Positions 46,724-56,422 of a stretch of DNA of 64,000 nucleotides are shown one piece after another. Numbering within the stretch: position 1 is the stretch's first letter; each line of letters begins with the position of its first letter. The notes beneath the pieces were generated by a model that was not told the DNA's origin, did no database searches, and saw nothing but the letters and a program-made list of their open reading frames with translations. The position numbers were made by a program, and so were the translations under genes. Origin of the DNA: DASQZK01 sp963764345 (GTDB lineage: Bacteria > Bacteroidota > Bacteroidia > Bacteroidales > GCA-2748055); assembly GCA_963764345.1 (NCBI GenBank), contig CAVXSF010000009.1:434001-498000 (forward strand), in the 5' to 3' direction.

Positions 46724-47707
46724 ATGAAAAAAATTCTGTTGATTATCCTTTCTTCCCTGGTGGTCATCATTGCAGGAATGGTCATCTTCATCCTTTCCTC
46801 CTGGAAAAAAACCTTTGAAGCACCAATGCCCAATCTTAAAGCAAGTACAGATCCGGTATACATTCTCAGGGGAGAGCACCTGGCGTATGGGCCTGCTCAT
46901 TGTGTAGATTGTCACATCTCACCTGAAAGAATCGCCGAAGTGGGAAGAGGCGCAAAAGTCCCTTTGATCGGCGGGCTTGAATTCGACATTCCTCCAGGTA
47001 TTTTCGTAACACCCAACCTGACTCCCGATCCGGAAACCGGCATTGGCAATTTCACTGACGGCCAGATAGCCAGGGCTCTTCGATATTCCGTAAAACACAA
47101 TGGTGATTATATGGTCCCGTTCATGCCGTTTCAAAATCTGAGCGATGAAGATGTCGTCGCCATCCTTTCCTTTCTGAGATCGCAGACACCCGTCAAACAT
47201 GCTGTCAAACCAGACCATTACCGCTTTCTTGGCAAGGCCCTGATGGCCCTTGGAGCTCTTAAGCCGGTGGGACCCATTGGCACTCCCCCAAAATCTGAAG
47301 TAATCGACAGCACTGTTGCCTATGGATCGTACATGGCCAACAGTGTTGCCAACTGCATCGGTTGTCATACAGCAAGGGACATGAAATCGGGGAAGATTAC
47401 CGGACCTCCCTTTGCCGGGGGTATGCAGTTTGAACCCGATAAATTAAGTCAGGGCTATTCATTCATATCCCCCAACCTGACCCCGGATAAAACAAGCGGG
47501 GTCATGGCGGCCTGGGATGAAAAAACTTTTATGAACCGGCTCCACGGAGGACGCGTTTACAAAGGATCGCCTATGCCCTGGGAAGCCTTTGCCAGGATGG
47601 ACGACATTGAACTGAAGGCTTTGTACAAATACCTGCATACCCTCGCCCCGGTAAACAACAGGATTGAAAAGACTGTGTTTCAACCTGGGGAGAAGATGAA
47701 GGATTAG
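46724..47707 (+). CDS. Di-haem cytochrome c, membrane-anchored
   Basis: The product has 327 residues. One N-terminal hydrophobic segment (about 4-25) without an obvious cleavage site suggests an anchor. It has two cytochrome c domains, each with a CxxCH haem site: CVDCH at 60-64 and CIGCH at 211-215. Met ligands are likely in YMVPFMPFQ and GSPMPWEAF. The layout resembles the cytochrome subunit of periplasmic alcohol/aldehyde dehydrogenases. It passes electrons in the periplasm; no dehydrogenase gene lies nearby. It converges on the TonB receptor gene. Confidence 0.9.
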   Translation: MKKILLIILSSLVVIIAGMVIFILSSWKKTFEAPMPNLKASTDPVYILRGEHLAYGPAHCVDCHISPERIAEVGRGAKVPLIGGLEFDIPPGIFVTPNLTPDPETGIGNFTDGQIARALRYSVKHNGDYMVPFMPFQNLSDEDVVAILSFLRSQTPVKHAVKPDHYRFLGKALMALGALKPVGPIGTPPKSEVIDSTVAYGSYMANSVANCIGCHTARDMKSGKITGPPFAGGMQFEPDKLSQGYSFISPNLTPDKTSGVMAAWDEKTFMNRLHGGRVYKGSPMPWEAFARMDDIELKALYKYLHTLAPVNNRIEKTVFQPGEKMKD

Positions 47708-47846
47708 CAGTGTTTACTATCGTTTCAGCCAGGTTCTCTTTTCTTTCAACATCTGAAAAATTTAAATAACAGCTCTTGGTCGCACCTCTAAGGGCAGTTT
47801 TCAAGTTTCCTGATATTCTCCTCCCTTTATATCACCATTTTTATGC

Positions 47847-49910
47847 TTATATCCTGATACTGAGCCCTAAATACACGCTTCGGCCCGGCCGGTAATAGTT
47901 TCCCCAATCGAGGTGCTCGGAGTAGGCTTTGTTAAAAACATTTTCGACGCCAGCAGAAAATTTAAGCACAGAATCTTTGACTTTAATCTGTAGTCCTGAT
48001 CTGAAATTCAGAATCATGAATGCAGAGGAAGGAATCTCACCAAAATCACGGTTGATGCGGTTCTGGGCAGCTGAATATTCAGCTTCAGCCTGGATATAGT
48101 ATTCCGGTTTTCGCCAGGTCACCGATAAAAGGTTTGTTAATGGCTGAATGAGAGGCAGTGGCTGGCCGTTATTCATTTCTCCATAATTATATTTTATCAC
48201 ATCCAAAAATTCGAATACCGGTAGTGGTTTCCACATAGCCTGCATATTCGTAGAATAAATAATGGCGAATGGCAGGTTTACATATTGCTTTACCCCTGAT
48301 GCATTCAGGGTGATGGCTTCATAGCCGGGTTTATAAGACCCGTAGATGTAGTCGAAAACCCGGTTAAAATAGTTTTCCCAGGAAAATTTAAACCGTTTTG
48401 CAGTATAATTCAGTATCCCGGATACATGAACGGCTTTTTCGGTTCGTATGTCCGGATTCCCGATATAATCATATCCGTCCAGGGCATTAAAAAGATAAAA
48501 GCCAAACTGTTCTGACAGTGTTGGCAACCGTTCACCATAACCAATACCTGTTTTCAGTTTCAGATATTTTTTAACCGTAAGGTCAAGGTTAAGGTTGGCT
48601 GAGGTCACGAATTTTCTGTAAATCTTTCCAATATTGTAATTGAGAGCGGTAAATTCCTGAATTCCCTGCCGTGATAAAATCTCTGATCGGCTATGATCAA
48701 TCCTGACATCCAGACCAAGAACCGTCCTTGTACCCGCCTGAAAACTATTTTTAAGGTAGAGACCGGTCACGTGCCGCTGGTTAAAAGGCCATGTTTCGGT
48801 GTGCATGGGAGGTTCTCCTGGATTTTCCGGATTATTCATACGCATATTCATTTCAGCCTGTGACCGGTTCAGATAATCTTCCACCTTAAAACTAAGCAGG
48901 TTCCTCTCCGACCAGATGATCCTTCCCTCCACATATCCCCCGAACGTGTTGCTCCGGCCCGGCATTTTCATCCTCATATAAACACTGTCGCTCGCACCGG
49001 TATGGAGATCGCGAATAAAATACAGGCTATCGCGGTGAGAATCATCCATCTGGTGATAAACCGTATTTGCATAAAGTTTAGCATTAAACCCGTTTATATT
49101 AAAGAATTTACCTTCAGGACTATAGCCGACCGAGTAGATTCTGCCCCGGGCATTGCTGACATCCATTGGCAGTGCCGGATAACCCACATCGGATGCATTA
49201 TCGATAATCCAGTCGAAAGTTAGGTTCTGCCCTTTTACCGGAGAATAGACCAGGGACTGTTGCAGATTATTTTTTTTGAACTGTGAGAATGGGACAACCA
49301 TGCCGTTCCCGTCGGTATAGGGTGAAAAATTTTTATAGACACCACTTAGCCGGTATGCCCAGGTATCCCTGCCATAATTAAAAAGCACGAAAGCAGTTTT
49401 CCCCTCTGCTGCTGTCTCGTAATTTGCCCCGGTTTCAAAAGAGACTTTTGATTTCACAGGCTTTTGAAGGATCATATTCAATGACCCGCCGATCGTACTC
49501 CCATTTTTATCCCCGTTGGAACCATGACTCAGTTCGATGCTCTTAAGGTTCGCCGGTTCAACATAGGAGGTTACCGGATCCATTTTCCCCGTGCAGGCCC
49601 CAAACATTTTCATTCCGTCGATCGTCACGTTAATCTGTCCGGCAGAGAAACTGTTCAGCATAGGTTCCATGGCATATTCTCCCCTGCTTATCAGTGAAAC
49701 CCCTCCAAGCCTGGCGTTGATATCATCCATGCTCGAGGCATGGGAATTACGATAATAGTTAATCACCGTCTCATCATTCAGGGGTACCGACCGTGTCACC
49801 ACCACCTCAGCAATTTTAACTGTATCGCCGAGAAAAACCGATTGGTATTGTGAAAAAACAATACTCCACGGTAAAAACAATATGAAAAACAGGCATACAT
49901 TCCTTCTCAT
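47847..49910 (-). CDS. TonB-dependent receptor, possibly for copper or another metal
   Basis: This 687-residue protein has a signal peptide (ending IVFSQ), a short plug domain and a C-terminal beta-barrel with a terminal aromatic residue pattern (VYLGLSIRI). The plug contains DGMKMFGACTGKMDPVTSYV, a Met/Cys-containing segment similar to those in copper receptors of the OprC/NosA type. It lacks the SusC-type carboxypeptidase-regulatory domain. Upstream on the same strand are a YtkA-like lipoprotein and a small Cys protein, which supports metal uptake. Ligand inferred only. Confidence 0.82.
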   Translation of the reverse strand: MRRNVCLFFILFLPWSIVFSQYQSVFLGDTVKIAEVVVTRSVPLNDETVINYYRNSHASSMDDINARLGGVSLISRGEYAMEPMLNSFSAGQINVTIDGMKMFGACTGKMDPVTSYVEPANLKSIELSHGSNGDKNGSTIGGSLNMILQKPVKSKVSFETGANYETAAEGKTAFVLFNYGRDTWAYRLSGVYKNFSPYTDGNGMVVPFSQFKKNNLQQSLVYSPVKGQNLTFDWIIDNASDVGYPALPMDVSNARGRIYSVGYSPEGKFFNINGFNAKLYANTVYHQMDDSHRDSLYFIRDLHTGASDSVYMRMKMPGRSNTFGGYVEGRIIWSERNLLSFKVEDYLNRSQAEMNMRMNNPENPGEPPMHTETWPFNQRHVTGLYLKNSFQAGTRTVLGLDVRIDHSRSEILSRQGIQEFTALNYNIGKIYRKFVTSANLNLDLTVKKYLKLKTGIGYGERLPTLSEQFGFYLFNALDGYDYIGNPDIRTEKAVHVSGILNYTAKRFKFSWENYFNRVFDYIYGSYKPGYEAITLNASGVKQYVNLPFAIIYSTNMQAMWKPLPVFEFLDVIKYNYGEMNNGQPLPLIQPLTNLLSVTWRKPEYYIQAEAEYSAAQNRINRDFGEIPSSAFMILNFRSGLQIKVKDSVLKFSAGVENVFNKAYSEHLDWGNYYRPGRSVYLGLSIRI

Positions 49911-50048
49911 AAGTAACCAGTTTAAGCGTCAACCACTTTTTCAGGATGGCTGACAGGTAAGATATGAACCTGCCCACAGATGTAGCAGACTTTTCTATCT
50001 TATTCTATCGCCCCGAAGCCGGCCTATTCCTTTGATTGATCTGCCTGC

Positions 50049-50858
50049 TCAGAATGTAATATTGAACGACAGGGTATCTGATAAAAGCTGACCGTTTTGT
50101 TCAACGTTCAGATGAATGCGCCACCACCCTGTCATGGTAAAATTAACCTTTCCCTTATAATGCCCGTTTCCCATATATACCGGTGAGACATTATTCGGGG
50201 AACTATGACCCATTGAGGGCATTTCGGGTTCAAACCCGACAGTGAGGTTCCCCGCTGCGGGAAAATTCATCATGTCCTGACGGTAATAAGCAGCCAGTTC
50301 GAAATCATTCATGCCTACAATCGGCTTTGAAGGTTCGAGGAGAGCAATAAAACAGGTCTTCCCGTCGACAGGTGAAATTGCATTGACTATCCGGGCTTCA
50401 TCCAGATTTCTGACAACAGGAATGGCCAGACTTACAGAATCGCCGTTCCCATTTGCGGCAATGGATATCCCAAGGCTCCAGTGTTCATCCGGATTGTCGG
50501 GCATAATGAAAACCACGGCACCTTCAAAATAACCATCTGCATCCGTAGTCCCAACCGGGTTTTCCACAGGTGCCGCATGTTGCTTATTTACCATGTTCAT
50601 CAGGGGAAACAGCTTCAGGGATGCTTCACTTACTTTCTGCCCGTTCGAATTTTCAGTCAGCATTAAGTATAGTTTATTGTATCCGGCAAACAAGGTGTCT
50701 TCTGCCAGAAGTTCAACATGAAAATTCCCGTCTCTGGAATCTGCCTGAGATATGAGTACCATCGAATTTAAATCCTTAACCGGATGGTTATCATCTTTAC
50801 TGCAGGAATAAATTGACAGTACGATGCAAAGCACGCCCAACCATTTTAAATCATTCAT
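50049..50858 (-). CDS. YtkA-like lipoprotein
   Basis: The 269-residue lipoprotein has Cys19 in SIYSCSKDD. It has two Ig-like parts: an N-terminal one with Met/His-rich KLFPLMNMVNKQHAAP, and a C-terminal one with PEMPSMGHSSPNNVSP and GHYKGKVNFTMTGWWRIHL. The latter is the YtkA/FixH-like pattern found in copper-handling and auxin-binding-type proteins. It sits 138 bases upstream of the TonB receptor gene on the same strand. The exact role is inferred from Met/His content and context. Confidence 0.75.
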   Translation of the reverse strand: MNDLKWLGVLCIVLSIYSCSKDDNHPVKDLNSMVLISQADSRDGNFHVELLAEDTLFAGYNKLYLMLTENSNGQKVSEASLKLFPLMNMVNKQHAAPVENPVGTTDADGYFEGAVVFIMPDNPDEHWSLGISIAANGNGDSVSLAIPVVRNLDEARIVNAISPVDGKTCFIALLEPSKPIVGMNDFELAAYYRQDMMNFPAAGNLTVGFEPEMPSMGHSSPNNVSPVYMGNGHYKGKVNFTMTGWWRIHLNVEQNGQLLSDTLSFNITF

Positions 50859-51080
50859 TTTTTATATTTCTTTATAATTGTGACGACAAATGATCATAAT
50901 TCGGATAAAAGATCTTTATTCCGGCACAAAAACGTATCATTGAGAATATCCTCCCGAAATAAATGAAGGAATAAAGACCAGGAAGTCACCGATCGGGCAA
51001 TGATTATCAGCCACACAGATTAATCCTGATAGATTGCTGAAAATAAGGCTCAACAGGTCACGGTGATTCAAAAAAAAGAA

Positions 51081-51455
51081 TTATGTTGTTTTGGGAGGAT
51101 GAAAAATGCTGTCGACGAGCCTGAAGAAGTAAAGGGGTTTGCAATAAACATGATGGGTTTTCAACTCAGACCTGATGATGATTCCTGTTTGCAAAACCGG
51201 CAAAGTATAAAGAAGAATATCCGTTTTTGTGGAAGGAGAAGGGTTTTTGTCCTTTTGATTTTCATGGTTGACCTCTTTAAGTCTTTTCTGAAGGTAACAC
51301 CTGCCCATACAATGCGAATCGGGATTACCGCGGTTCACACAAATATTTTTGATGATATAATCTTTAAATGTATAATATTCCACCCAGGGCATGACCGGCT
51401 GAAAGACGAGTATGGTTGAAAACAGAGATGATATGACCAGGTTTTTCAGGGACAT
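51081..51455 (-). CDS. Small Cys-motif protein of Bacteroidota metal-uptake loci
   Basis: The product has 124 residues from ATG 51455 (the longer ORF from 51479 adds eight residues). An N-terminal hydrophobic segment (about 6-24) precedes VEYYTFKDYIIKNICVNRGN and HCMGRCYLQKRL. The three cysteines C39, C49 and C53 give C-x9-C-x3-C, and the pattern is shared by a small Bacteroidota family usually next to TonB receptors and YtkA-like lipoproteins. Function unknown; metal binding is inferred. First gene of the putative three-gene set. Confidence 0.65.
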   Translation of the reverse strand: MSLKNLVISSLFSTILVFQPVMPWVEYYTFKDYIIKNICVNRGNPDSHCMGRCYLQKRLKEVNHENQKDKNPSPSTKTDILLYTLPVLQTGIIIRSELKTHHVYCKPLYFFRLVDSIFHPPKTT

Positions 51456-51796
51456 GTACAGATAACATGCTGAATACAATATTGTTCGATCCTTTAGAAG
51501 CCGTGATCAAACGTCATTCCGGTCTCACCGGAATAAAAAAAGATAATGGTATTAATCCCTTCCCGATAAATAAACCCTGCATGAAAGGCTCTCATATATC
51601 CAAGGGGTCGACCCGGAGTGACGGAAAATTCCTGTTCACCGGTATTGTCTTTCTGCTTCAGTATTTTGAGTACCGATAAGCAAATGATGCGCCGATACAG
51701 ACTTTTAGACAGTTAACCGTAAAGTAAAAAAGGTTGTGAGCTTCAGTCGAAACAGGTCCAATAAAAGGATTACGAACCGGAAAGGTAAAATCCTGT

Positions 51797-51962
51797 CATT
51801 TCTTCATAGCTGCCGGAATCCTGGCATACTTCACGGAGGAAGAAATCGAACAGCTTTTCATTGACATGGCAGAAGCATTTCCTGGAAGCGAAATCGCATT
51901 TGCTGCCTACTCAAACTTCATGGTAAAACGAAGCAACTTCAATGCAAAAAAAAGAAAGGGGG
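51797..51962 (+). pseudogene. Remnant of a class I SAM-dependent (LCM/PPM1-type) methyltransferase
   Basis: About 55 codons translate as HFFIAAGILAYFTEEEIEQL, then FIDMAEAFPGSEIAFAAYSN and FMVKRSNFNAKKR. This is the central motif of the leucine carboxyl methyltransferase-like family (acidic helix after the AEGVLMY-type strand, then FPGSE). Neither an upstream start nor the rest of the domain is present, and the downstream frame runs into the antisense of the next gene. It is a decayed fragment. I see no repeat or IS boundary around it. Confidence 0.6.
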
Positions 51963-51984
51963 TTAATAATATCACAGCCGGTAC

Positions 51985-54864
51985 TCACCTGTTCCGGTTT
52001 CCATATCCGCCCTGCCCCGGCTCCCCCTGCATGTTAAACCGTCTGAGATTATATGTGAACGACAACATCACATACTGTCGCAGTACCTGTGTTTTCGTGT
52101 CTTCTATATACAGCTCGGTTACATTCCTTGAGATGCTCTTGTTCTGGTTAAGGAGGTCGAATACTGACAATTTGATTTCCCCGAGTTTGTCCTTAAAGAC
52201 TTTTTTCCCAATACCTATGTTCCATAACAAATAGCTTTCGTTGAAATTCTGCGACAGTCCTGAATAATACTGATGTAAAAGCTGGTTGCTGAAAGTAAGC
52301 CCTTTCCAGAAGATCAGGTTCAGATTGATCTCCGATTTTTGATAGAAATAGGTATTGTTCATCTCCTGCCGCACTGAGTTTTTTGCCAGGGAATAGTTGG
52401 ATGCCGAAGAAACCGTGAAGTCCACATTTTCGCTGATATTACTGGCCAGTACCATCCCGAGGCTGAAATTGTGGTTATCGGTATAGCTTGTTACATTGTT
52501 TATAACGCCCGGGGAACGGGTATAATTCCAGGAAGTGTTCAGGTTCAGGTTCGTCTTGATATGAGAGATCGGGATCCCATAGCTGGCGAATACCCTCATA
52601 TTCCGGTACCCGTTGGCATTTACGGGTTTTACGAACTGAGTTCCGGGTTTAAGTTCGATGCCGTTTGCCAAAACAGTATCCCTGTCGGCCAGGAAGATAC
52701 TGTTGACCACATAATCCGAACCGAGGCCGCCACCGACCAGGATAAAGAACGCTGACGCTTTTGGAGTATTCACGGATGAATACCTTAGGAATACGGAATG
52801 CTGGTATGTCTGCTTCAGATCCGGATTTCCGGCCGACAATTGCACCGGGTTACTGTTGTCGATAACGTTCTGAAGCTGTGAGATGGAGGGGGAATTGGTT
52901 GAGGTGCGGTAAAAAAGCCTCAGGTTTTTTGATTTGCTGATATCATATCTCAGCATGGCCTGGGGAAGGATGCTGGTAAACGAATGCTTTATCTGATCCT
53001 CTGCCGGAAACTGTTCATCGCTTTTCAGTTGGGCTACCTGGTAGCTGACTCCGGCCATCAGGGAAAACTTGTCGTTTCTGTAACGGTAGTTTGTACCTGC
53101 TTCACCGGTTGAATATTTGCTTTTGTATACACTTGAGAGTGCAGTATCCCTGAGGGAATAGTCTGAAGCACTTGCGTCAAAGTTGAACGTCTGTTTATCG
53201 GCGTCATTCCATGATCCGGAATTCCCGGCCGTGATCATGAGCATACTTTTCTTTCCGAGAGGTTCGGTATATGCCAGCCTGGTGCTGTAAGAGGATCCGG
53301 ATGTTGCACTACGGCTATACTGATCCAGTACCTCGCTTGAAGAAGTATCGGTGTAAAAAGTGCTTTGCGAATTCTGCCGGCTATGTCCCGAGTTATCATT
53401 CATCGATCCGTTGATATTCAATGAAAGACTCCGTCCCTGTTTGGCAAACCTGTGCCGGTACAACAGTTCATTCGAAAAGTTATACCCGCTGAAATCAGAA
53501 TGCAGGGCATTATCTGTCTGGTTCAGCAATGTTGTGTCCTGGTAACTCCTGCTGGAAATCACGGATGCCGAATTATTCTTCTGAAAGCTGAGCCGGGGGA
53601 TAAAAAGGATACTGTTTGATGAATCTATCGTATAGGTCAGCCTCATGTTCAGGCGATGGTTCAGGTTATCGGCCGAAGAATTGTTCTGTTCTGAATAATA
53701 CGGTTTGCCGGTTTCAGTTGTAAAATAATTCTGAACGATTTCCTGGTCATTGGAATTCGAGGCATGATTTACGAAATAGCTGCCGGTAACATTGATCTTC
53801 TTTCCCCAGGTATCGGAATAGTTCAAACCAAGAGCCTGGGTTTGCGAAATACCCGGTTGTTGCCCAATCATGAAATTATTACGGCTGGCGAATCCTCCTG
53901 TCGCCATCCCGCCACCGCCGCGATATCCGCCACCGCCTCTTCTGCCGCCGCCTCCTCCTCCACCCCTGAATCCTCCACCTCTCCGGCTTCCCCCGCTCAT
54001 CATTCCCAGGATATCTTCCGTGGAGAAGTTTTGCTGGTTAATGTTATTGGCCATGCCGATCAGGCTGATACGATGAGTACCCTTAAAGAGATTAACACTT
54101 CCCCCGGCCATATAACGGTTATCGGTACCATAGCCGGCATACAGTTTACCGAAGCTGCCGTTTCGCATCGACCTGCGGGTCACAATGTTCATCGTCTTAG
54201 TCGTCTCCCCGTCATCAAAACCGGTGAACCTGGACTGATCGCTCTGCTCATCAAAAATCTGAATTTTCTCAACCACACTGGCAGGAAGACTTCGTAAGGC
54301 CAGGGTCGGATCCTGGTCGAAAAACGGCCGCCCGTCCACTGTTACTTTATTGACCTGTTCACCCTGGGCTTTTACGGTTCCGTTATCCACCTCAACACCC
54401 GGCATCTTTTTGACCAGGTCTTCCGCCTGTGCATCCGGATTGGTTTTATATGCATCCGAGTTGTACTCTACCGTGTCCCCATTTTGAACTGCGAGAGGTA
54501 CTTTACCTGTTACACTGACTTCACCGATCTCAGATGGTTTTTTTACCAGGAACAGGGTTCCGGTGTTCTGGGTCCCATTGTTTATGGTGACCGACTTTTC
54601 CAGTGTTTCATAACCCACGAAGGAAATGGATAAGACATAGGTCTGTCCGTTTTGAAGTCCGTTCAGTGTGAAAACCCCGTCCTTACCGGTGGTCGCAGCC
54701 TGTACCGCCTGCCCGCTCTGAGTTTTAACAACAATATTCGCTTCTTCCATGGGGGTGTTGTCGGAACGGTCAAGAATTTTCCCTGTCAGTGTCGGAGCCT
54801 GAGCGCAAATATTGAGCGACATAACCAACAAGGTCAGTGTTGCCAGAAAATCCGGTAGTTTCAT
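51985..54864 (-). CDS. OMP-family TonB-dependent receptor with carboxypeptidase-regulatory domain
   Basis: The 959-residue outer-membrane protein has a signal peptide (to about residue 22). An N-terminal carboxypeptidase-regulatory-like domain follows (about 25-110; LTGKILDRSDNTPMEEANIV, GKDGVFTLNGLQNGQTYVLS), then a plug domain (about 111-235; LVKKMPGVEVDNGTVKAQGE). The rest is a large beta-barrel of the outer-membrane-beta-barrel type 3 (PF14905-like). A Gly/Arg/Tyr-rich insertion at 291-324 lies in an early loop of the barrel. No SusD-like gene is nearby. The ligand is unknown. It is flanked by remnants of two other genes. Confidence 0.85.
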   Translation of the reverse strand: MKLPDFLATLTLLVMSLNICAQAPTLTGKILDRSDNTPMEEANIVVKTQSGQAVQAATTGKDGVFTLNGLQNGQTYVLSISFVGYETLEKSVTINNGTQNTGTLFLVKKPSEIGEVSVTGKVPLAVQNGDTVEYNSDAYKTNPDAQAEDLVKKMPGVEVDNGTVKAQGEQVNKVTVDGRPFFDQDPTLALRSLPASVVEKIQIFDEQSDQSRFTGFDDGETTKTMNIVTRRSMRNGSFGKLYAGYGTDNRYMAGGSVNLFKGTHRISLIGMANNINQQNFSTEDILGMMSGGSRRGGGFRGGGGGGGRRGGGGYRGGGGMATGGFASRNNFMIGQQPGISQTQALGLNYSDTWGKKINVTGSYFVNHASNSNDQEIVQNYFTTETGKPYYSEQNNSSADNLNHRLNMRLTYTIDSSNSILFIPRLSFQKNNSASVISSRSYQDTTLLNQTDNALHSDFSGYNFSNELLYRHRFAKQGRSLSLNINGSMNDNSGHSRQNSQSTFYTDTSSSEVLDQYSRSATSGSSYSTRLAYTEPLGKKSMLMITAGNSGSWNDADKQTFNFDASASDYSLRDTALSSVYKSKYSTGEAGTNYRYRNDKFSLMAGVSYQVAQLKSDEQFPAEDQIKHSFTSILPQAMLRYDISKSKNLRLFYRTSTNSPSISQLQNVIDNSNPVQLSAGNPDLKQTYQHSVFLRYSSVNTPKASAFFILVGGGLGSDYVVNSIFLADRDTVLANGIELKPGTQFVKPVNANGYRNMRVFASYGIPISHIKTNLNLNTSWNYTRSPGVINNVTSYTDNHNFSLGMVLASNISENVDFTVSSASNYSLAKNSVRQEMNNTYFYQKSEINLNLIFWKGLTFSNQLLHQYYSGLSQNFNESYLLWNIGIGKKVFKDKLGEIKLSVFDLLNQNKSISRNVTELYIEDTKTQVLRQYVMLSFTYNLRRFNMQGEPGQGGYGNRNR
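53893..53994 (-). repeat. Gly/Arg-rich low-complexity tract inside the receptor
   Basis: Residues 291-324 are almost only Gly, Arg, Ser, Phe and Tyr (pattern GGG-R/F/Y). The DNA repeats GGN codons and is prone to length change. The tract lies in an early extracellular or periplasmic loop. It resembles RGG-type sequences, but there is no reason to infer RNA binding here. Confidence 0.7.
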
Positions 54865-54941
54865 AACTCGAGAGATTGGTTCTCTAACTTGAAAGATTTC
54901 CAGAAGAACGAATATTTAGACAATCAGGATGACTCTATTAT

Positions 54942-55118
54942 TCAGATGAAAGATATTATTCTGAGCAAAGCCTGACTGCGGGGCAGCATTTTGCCTTCTT
55001 TGTCCCGGAAAGGCTTCGTCCTGCCAGGAGAGTTTATGAAAAGCAAAAGAACCATTATCATAAGCAGTCCGATTAATCCGCTTACCACGTAAAATAAAAT
55101 TCGCAGGATTCTTTTCAT
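54942..55118 (-). pseudogene. Truncated N-terminus of an alpha/beta hydrolase
   Basis: A 58-codon frame starts at ATG 55118 with a membrane segment (about 5-28) followed by FINSPGRTKPFRDKEGKMLP. That is the characteristic start of membrane-anchored Bacteroidota alpha/beta hydrolases (INSPGKTxPF...G...PGS), but the domain ends after SQALLRIISFI with a stop; nothing of the catalytic part follows. It is a decayed gene start, or a retained small membrane protein. It is too short for the usual ORF cutoff. Confidence 0.55.
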
Positions 55119-55338
55119 TGAATAAGCTAGATGAAGTTGTTAAACGGAAAGGTGTTACTGTGCTAATTTATTCATTTCTTGTCACTTCGGCAATAACTCC
55201 GCCAAATAATAATCTTATCATTCCTGCTGCCCGACTTTTACAATGGATGGAGTGGATGCTTCAAATCTGTCAGGGTTAAAGTCCGTTTACAGGAACCTTT
55301 TTACAACCCAGTTGTTCTCCTGAACGAACACCTGATCA

Positions 55339-56253
55339 ATGAACAATAAAAATATGAAAAGAATTTTTACCAGTCTCCTGCTGATTTTCTTCATGTTTCC
55401 CACCTTTGCCTGCGATATATGCGGCTGTAATTCCGGTAATTATTTCATAGGTCCGTTTCCTGAATTTAACCGGTATTTCGTGGGAACACGGTATTCATTC
55501 CAGAGCTACGGAACTGTCCTCAGCTCTGATCAGACCCAGTTCAGCAACGATCTCTACCAGACAACGGAACTGATGGCTGCGGCGATCATCAAAAGAAAGT
55601 GGCAGGTGATGATGTTTATGCCTTATCATTTCATCTATAGCAAATCGGATGATGGCACGCACCGGAACAACGGCCTGGGTGATATGACCCTGATGGGTAA
55701 TTACAAATTGCTGGATACGAGATATCTGAACAAGGATACGGTAACTGTCTTTCACCAGTTATGGATCGGTGCCGGCGTAAAATTACCCACGGGCAAATTT
55801 TCGGTTGACCCGGAAGAACTCGTAACATCAGCCAATCTGCAGCCCGGGAGTGGCAGTTTTAGCTATATGTTTAACCTGCTGTATGTTTTTCAGATTAAAA
55901 GCTGGGGGTTGAATTTCAGTTCAAATTACAGGATTAACCATGCTGCCGACAACTACAGGTTTGGCAACCGTCTGAATTTGACCTCCTTTGTTTTCCGGAC
56001 TTTCCCTCTCGGGAACATTTCTCTTAGCCCAAACATCGGCCTGCTGTATGAAAGCATGGCTGCAAACCGGAACGAAAACGTGAAAGTAGCCGACACCGGC
56101 GGAAGTGATGCTTTAACGGCAGCAGGGATAGAAGTTAAGTACAGGAATACAGTATTCGGATGTAATGCCCAGGTTCCACTGGCTTCGGATCTTTCGAGCG
56201 GACAGACCAACCCCGGGATGCGGGCAATGTGCCATCTGTCATTTATGTTCTGA
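55339..56253 (+). CDS. Outer-membrane beta-barrel protein with N-terminal CDICGC motif
   Basis: The product has 304 residues. A signal peptide (to about FPTFA) is followed at once by CDICGCNSGNYFIG; these cysteines at the mature N-terminus look metal-binding. The rest alternates as a beta-barrel (LMAAAIIKRKWQVMMFMPY, LGDMTLMGNYKLLDTR, IGAGVKLPTGKF) and ends CHLSFMF, with the terminal Phe of barrels. It resembles transporter-type barrels found near copper and metal genes in Bacteroidota. A start at 55354 (MKRIF) is equally possible. Substrate unknown. Confidence 0.75.
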   Translation: MNNKNMKRIFTSLLLIFFMFPTFACDICGCNSGNYFIGPFPEFNRYFVGTRYSFQSYGTVLSSDQTQFSNDLYQTTELMAAAIIKRKWQVMMFMPYHFIYSKSDDGTHRNNGLGDMTLMGNYKLLDTRYLNKDTVTVFHQLWIGAGVKLPTGKFSVDPEELVTSANLQPGSGSFSYMFNLLYVFQIKSWGLNFSSNYRINHAADNYRFGNRLNLTSFVFRTFPLGNISLSPNIGLLYESMAANRNENVKVADTGGSDALTAAGIEVKYRNTVFGCNAQVPLASDLSSGQTNPGMRAMCHLSFMF

Positions 56254-56422
56254 CTTACCGGATCTGTGCAGGAACGGCCTTACCCCTGCCCCAGCCTTCG
56301 GCTTTACAATATTACCTGCCGCCTGTTATACCTTTAAGGAGAGATAGCCATCAGATAAGCTGAAAAGTTCCTGATTCCCTCTTACCATTTTTCATACTAT
56401 TTTGTTTCTATAGAAAAAACGT

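Noticed and set aside
49911..50048. Possible riboswitch upstream of the TonB receptor
   Set aside because: I looked for cobalamin-type conserved boxes and found none; only a short 5-bp CAGGT/ACCTG hairpin is present.
53870..54076. Proline-rich plus-strand ORF (PPPPRYPPPPLLPPPPPPP)
   Set aside because: It is the antisense of the Gly/Arg-rich tract of the receptor.
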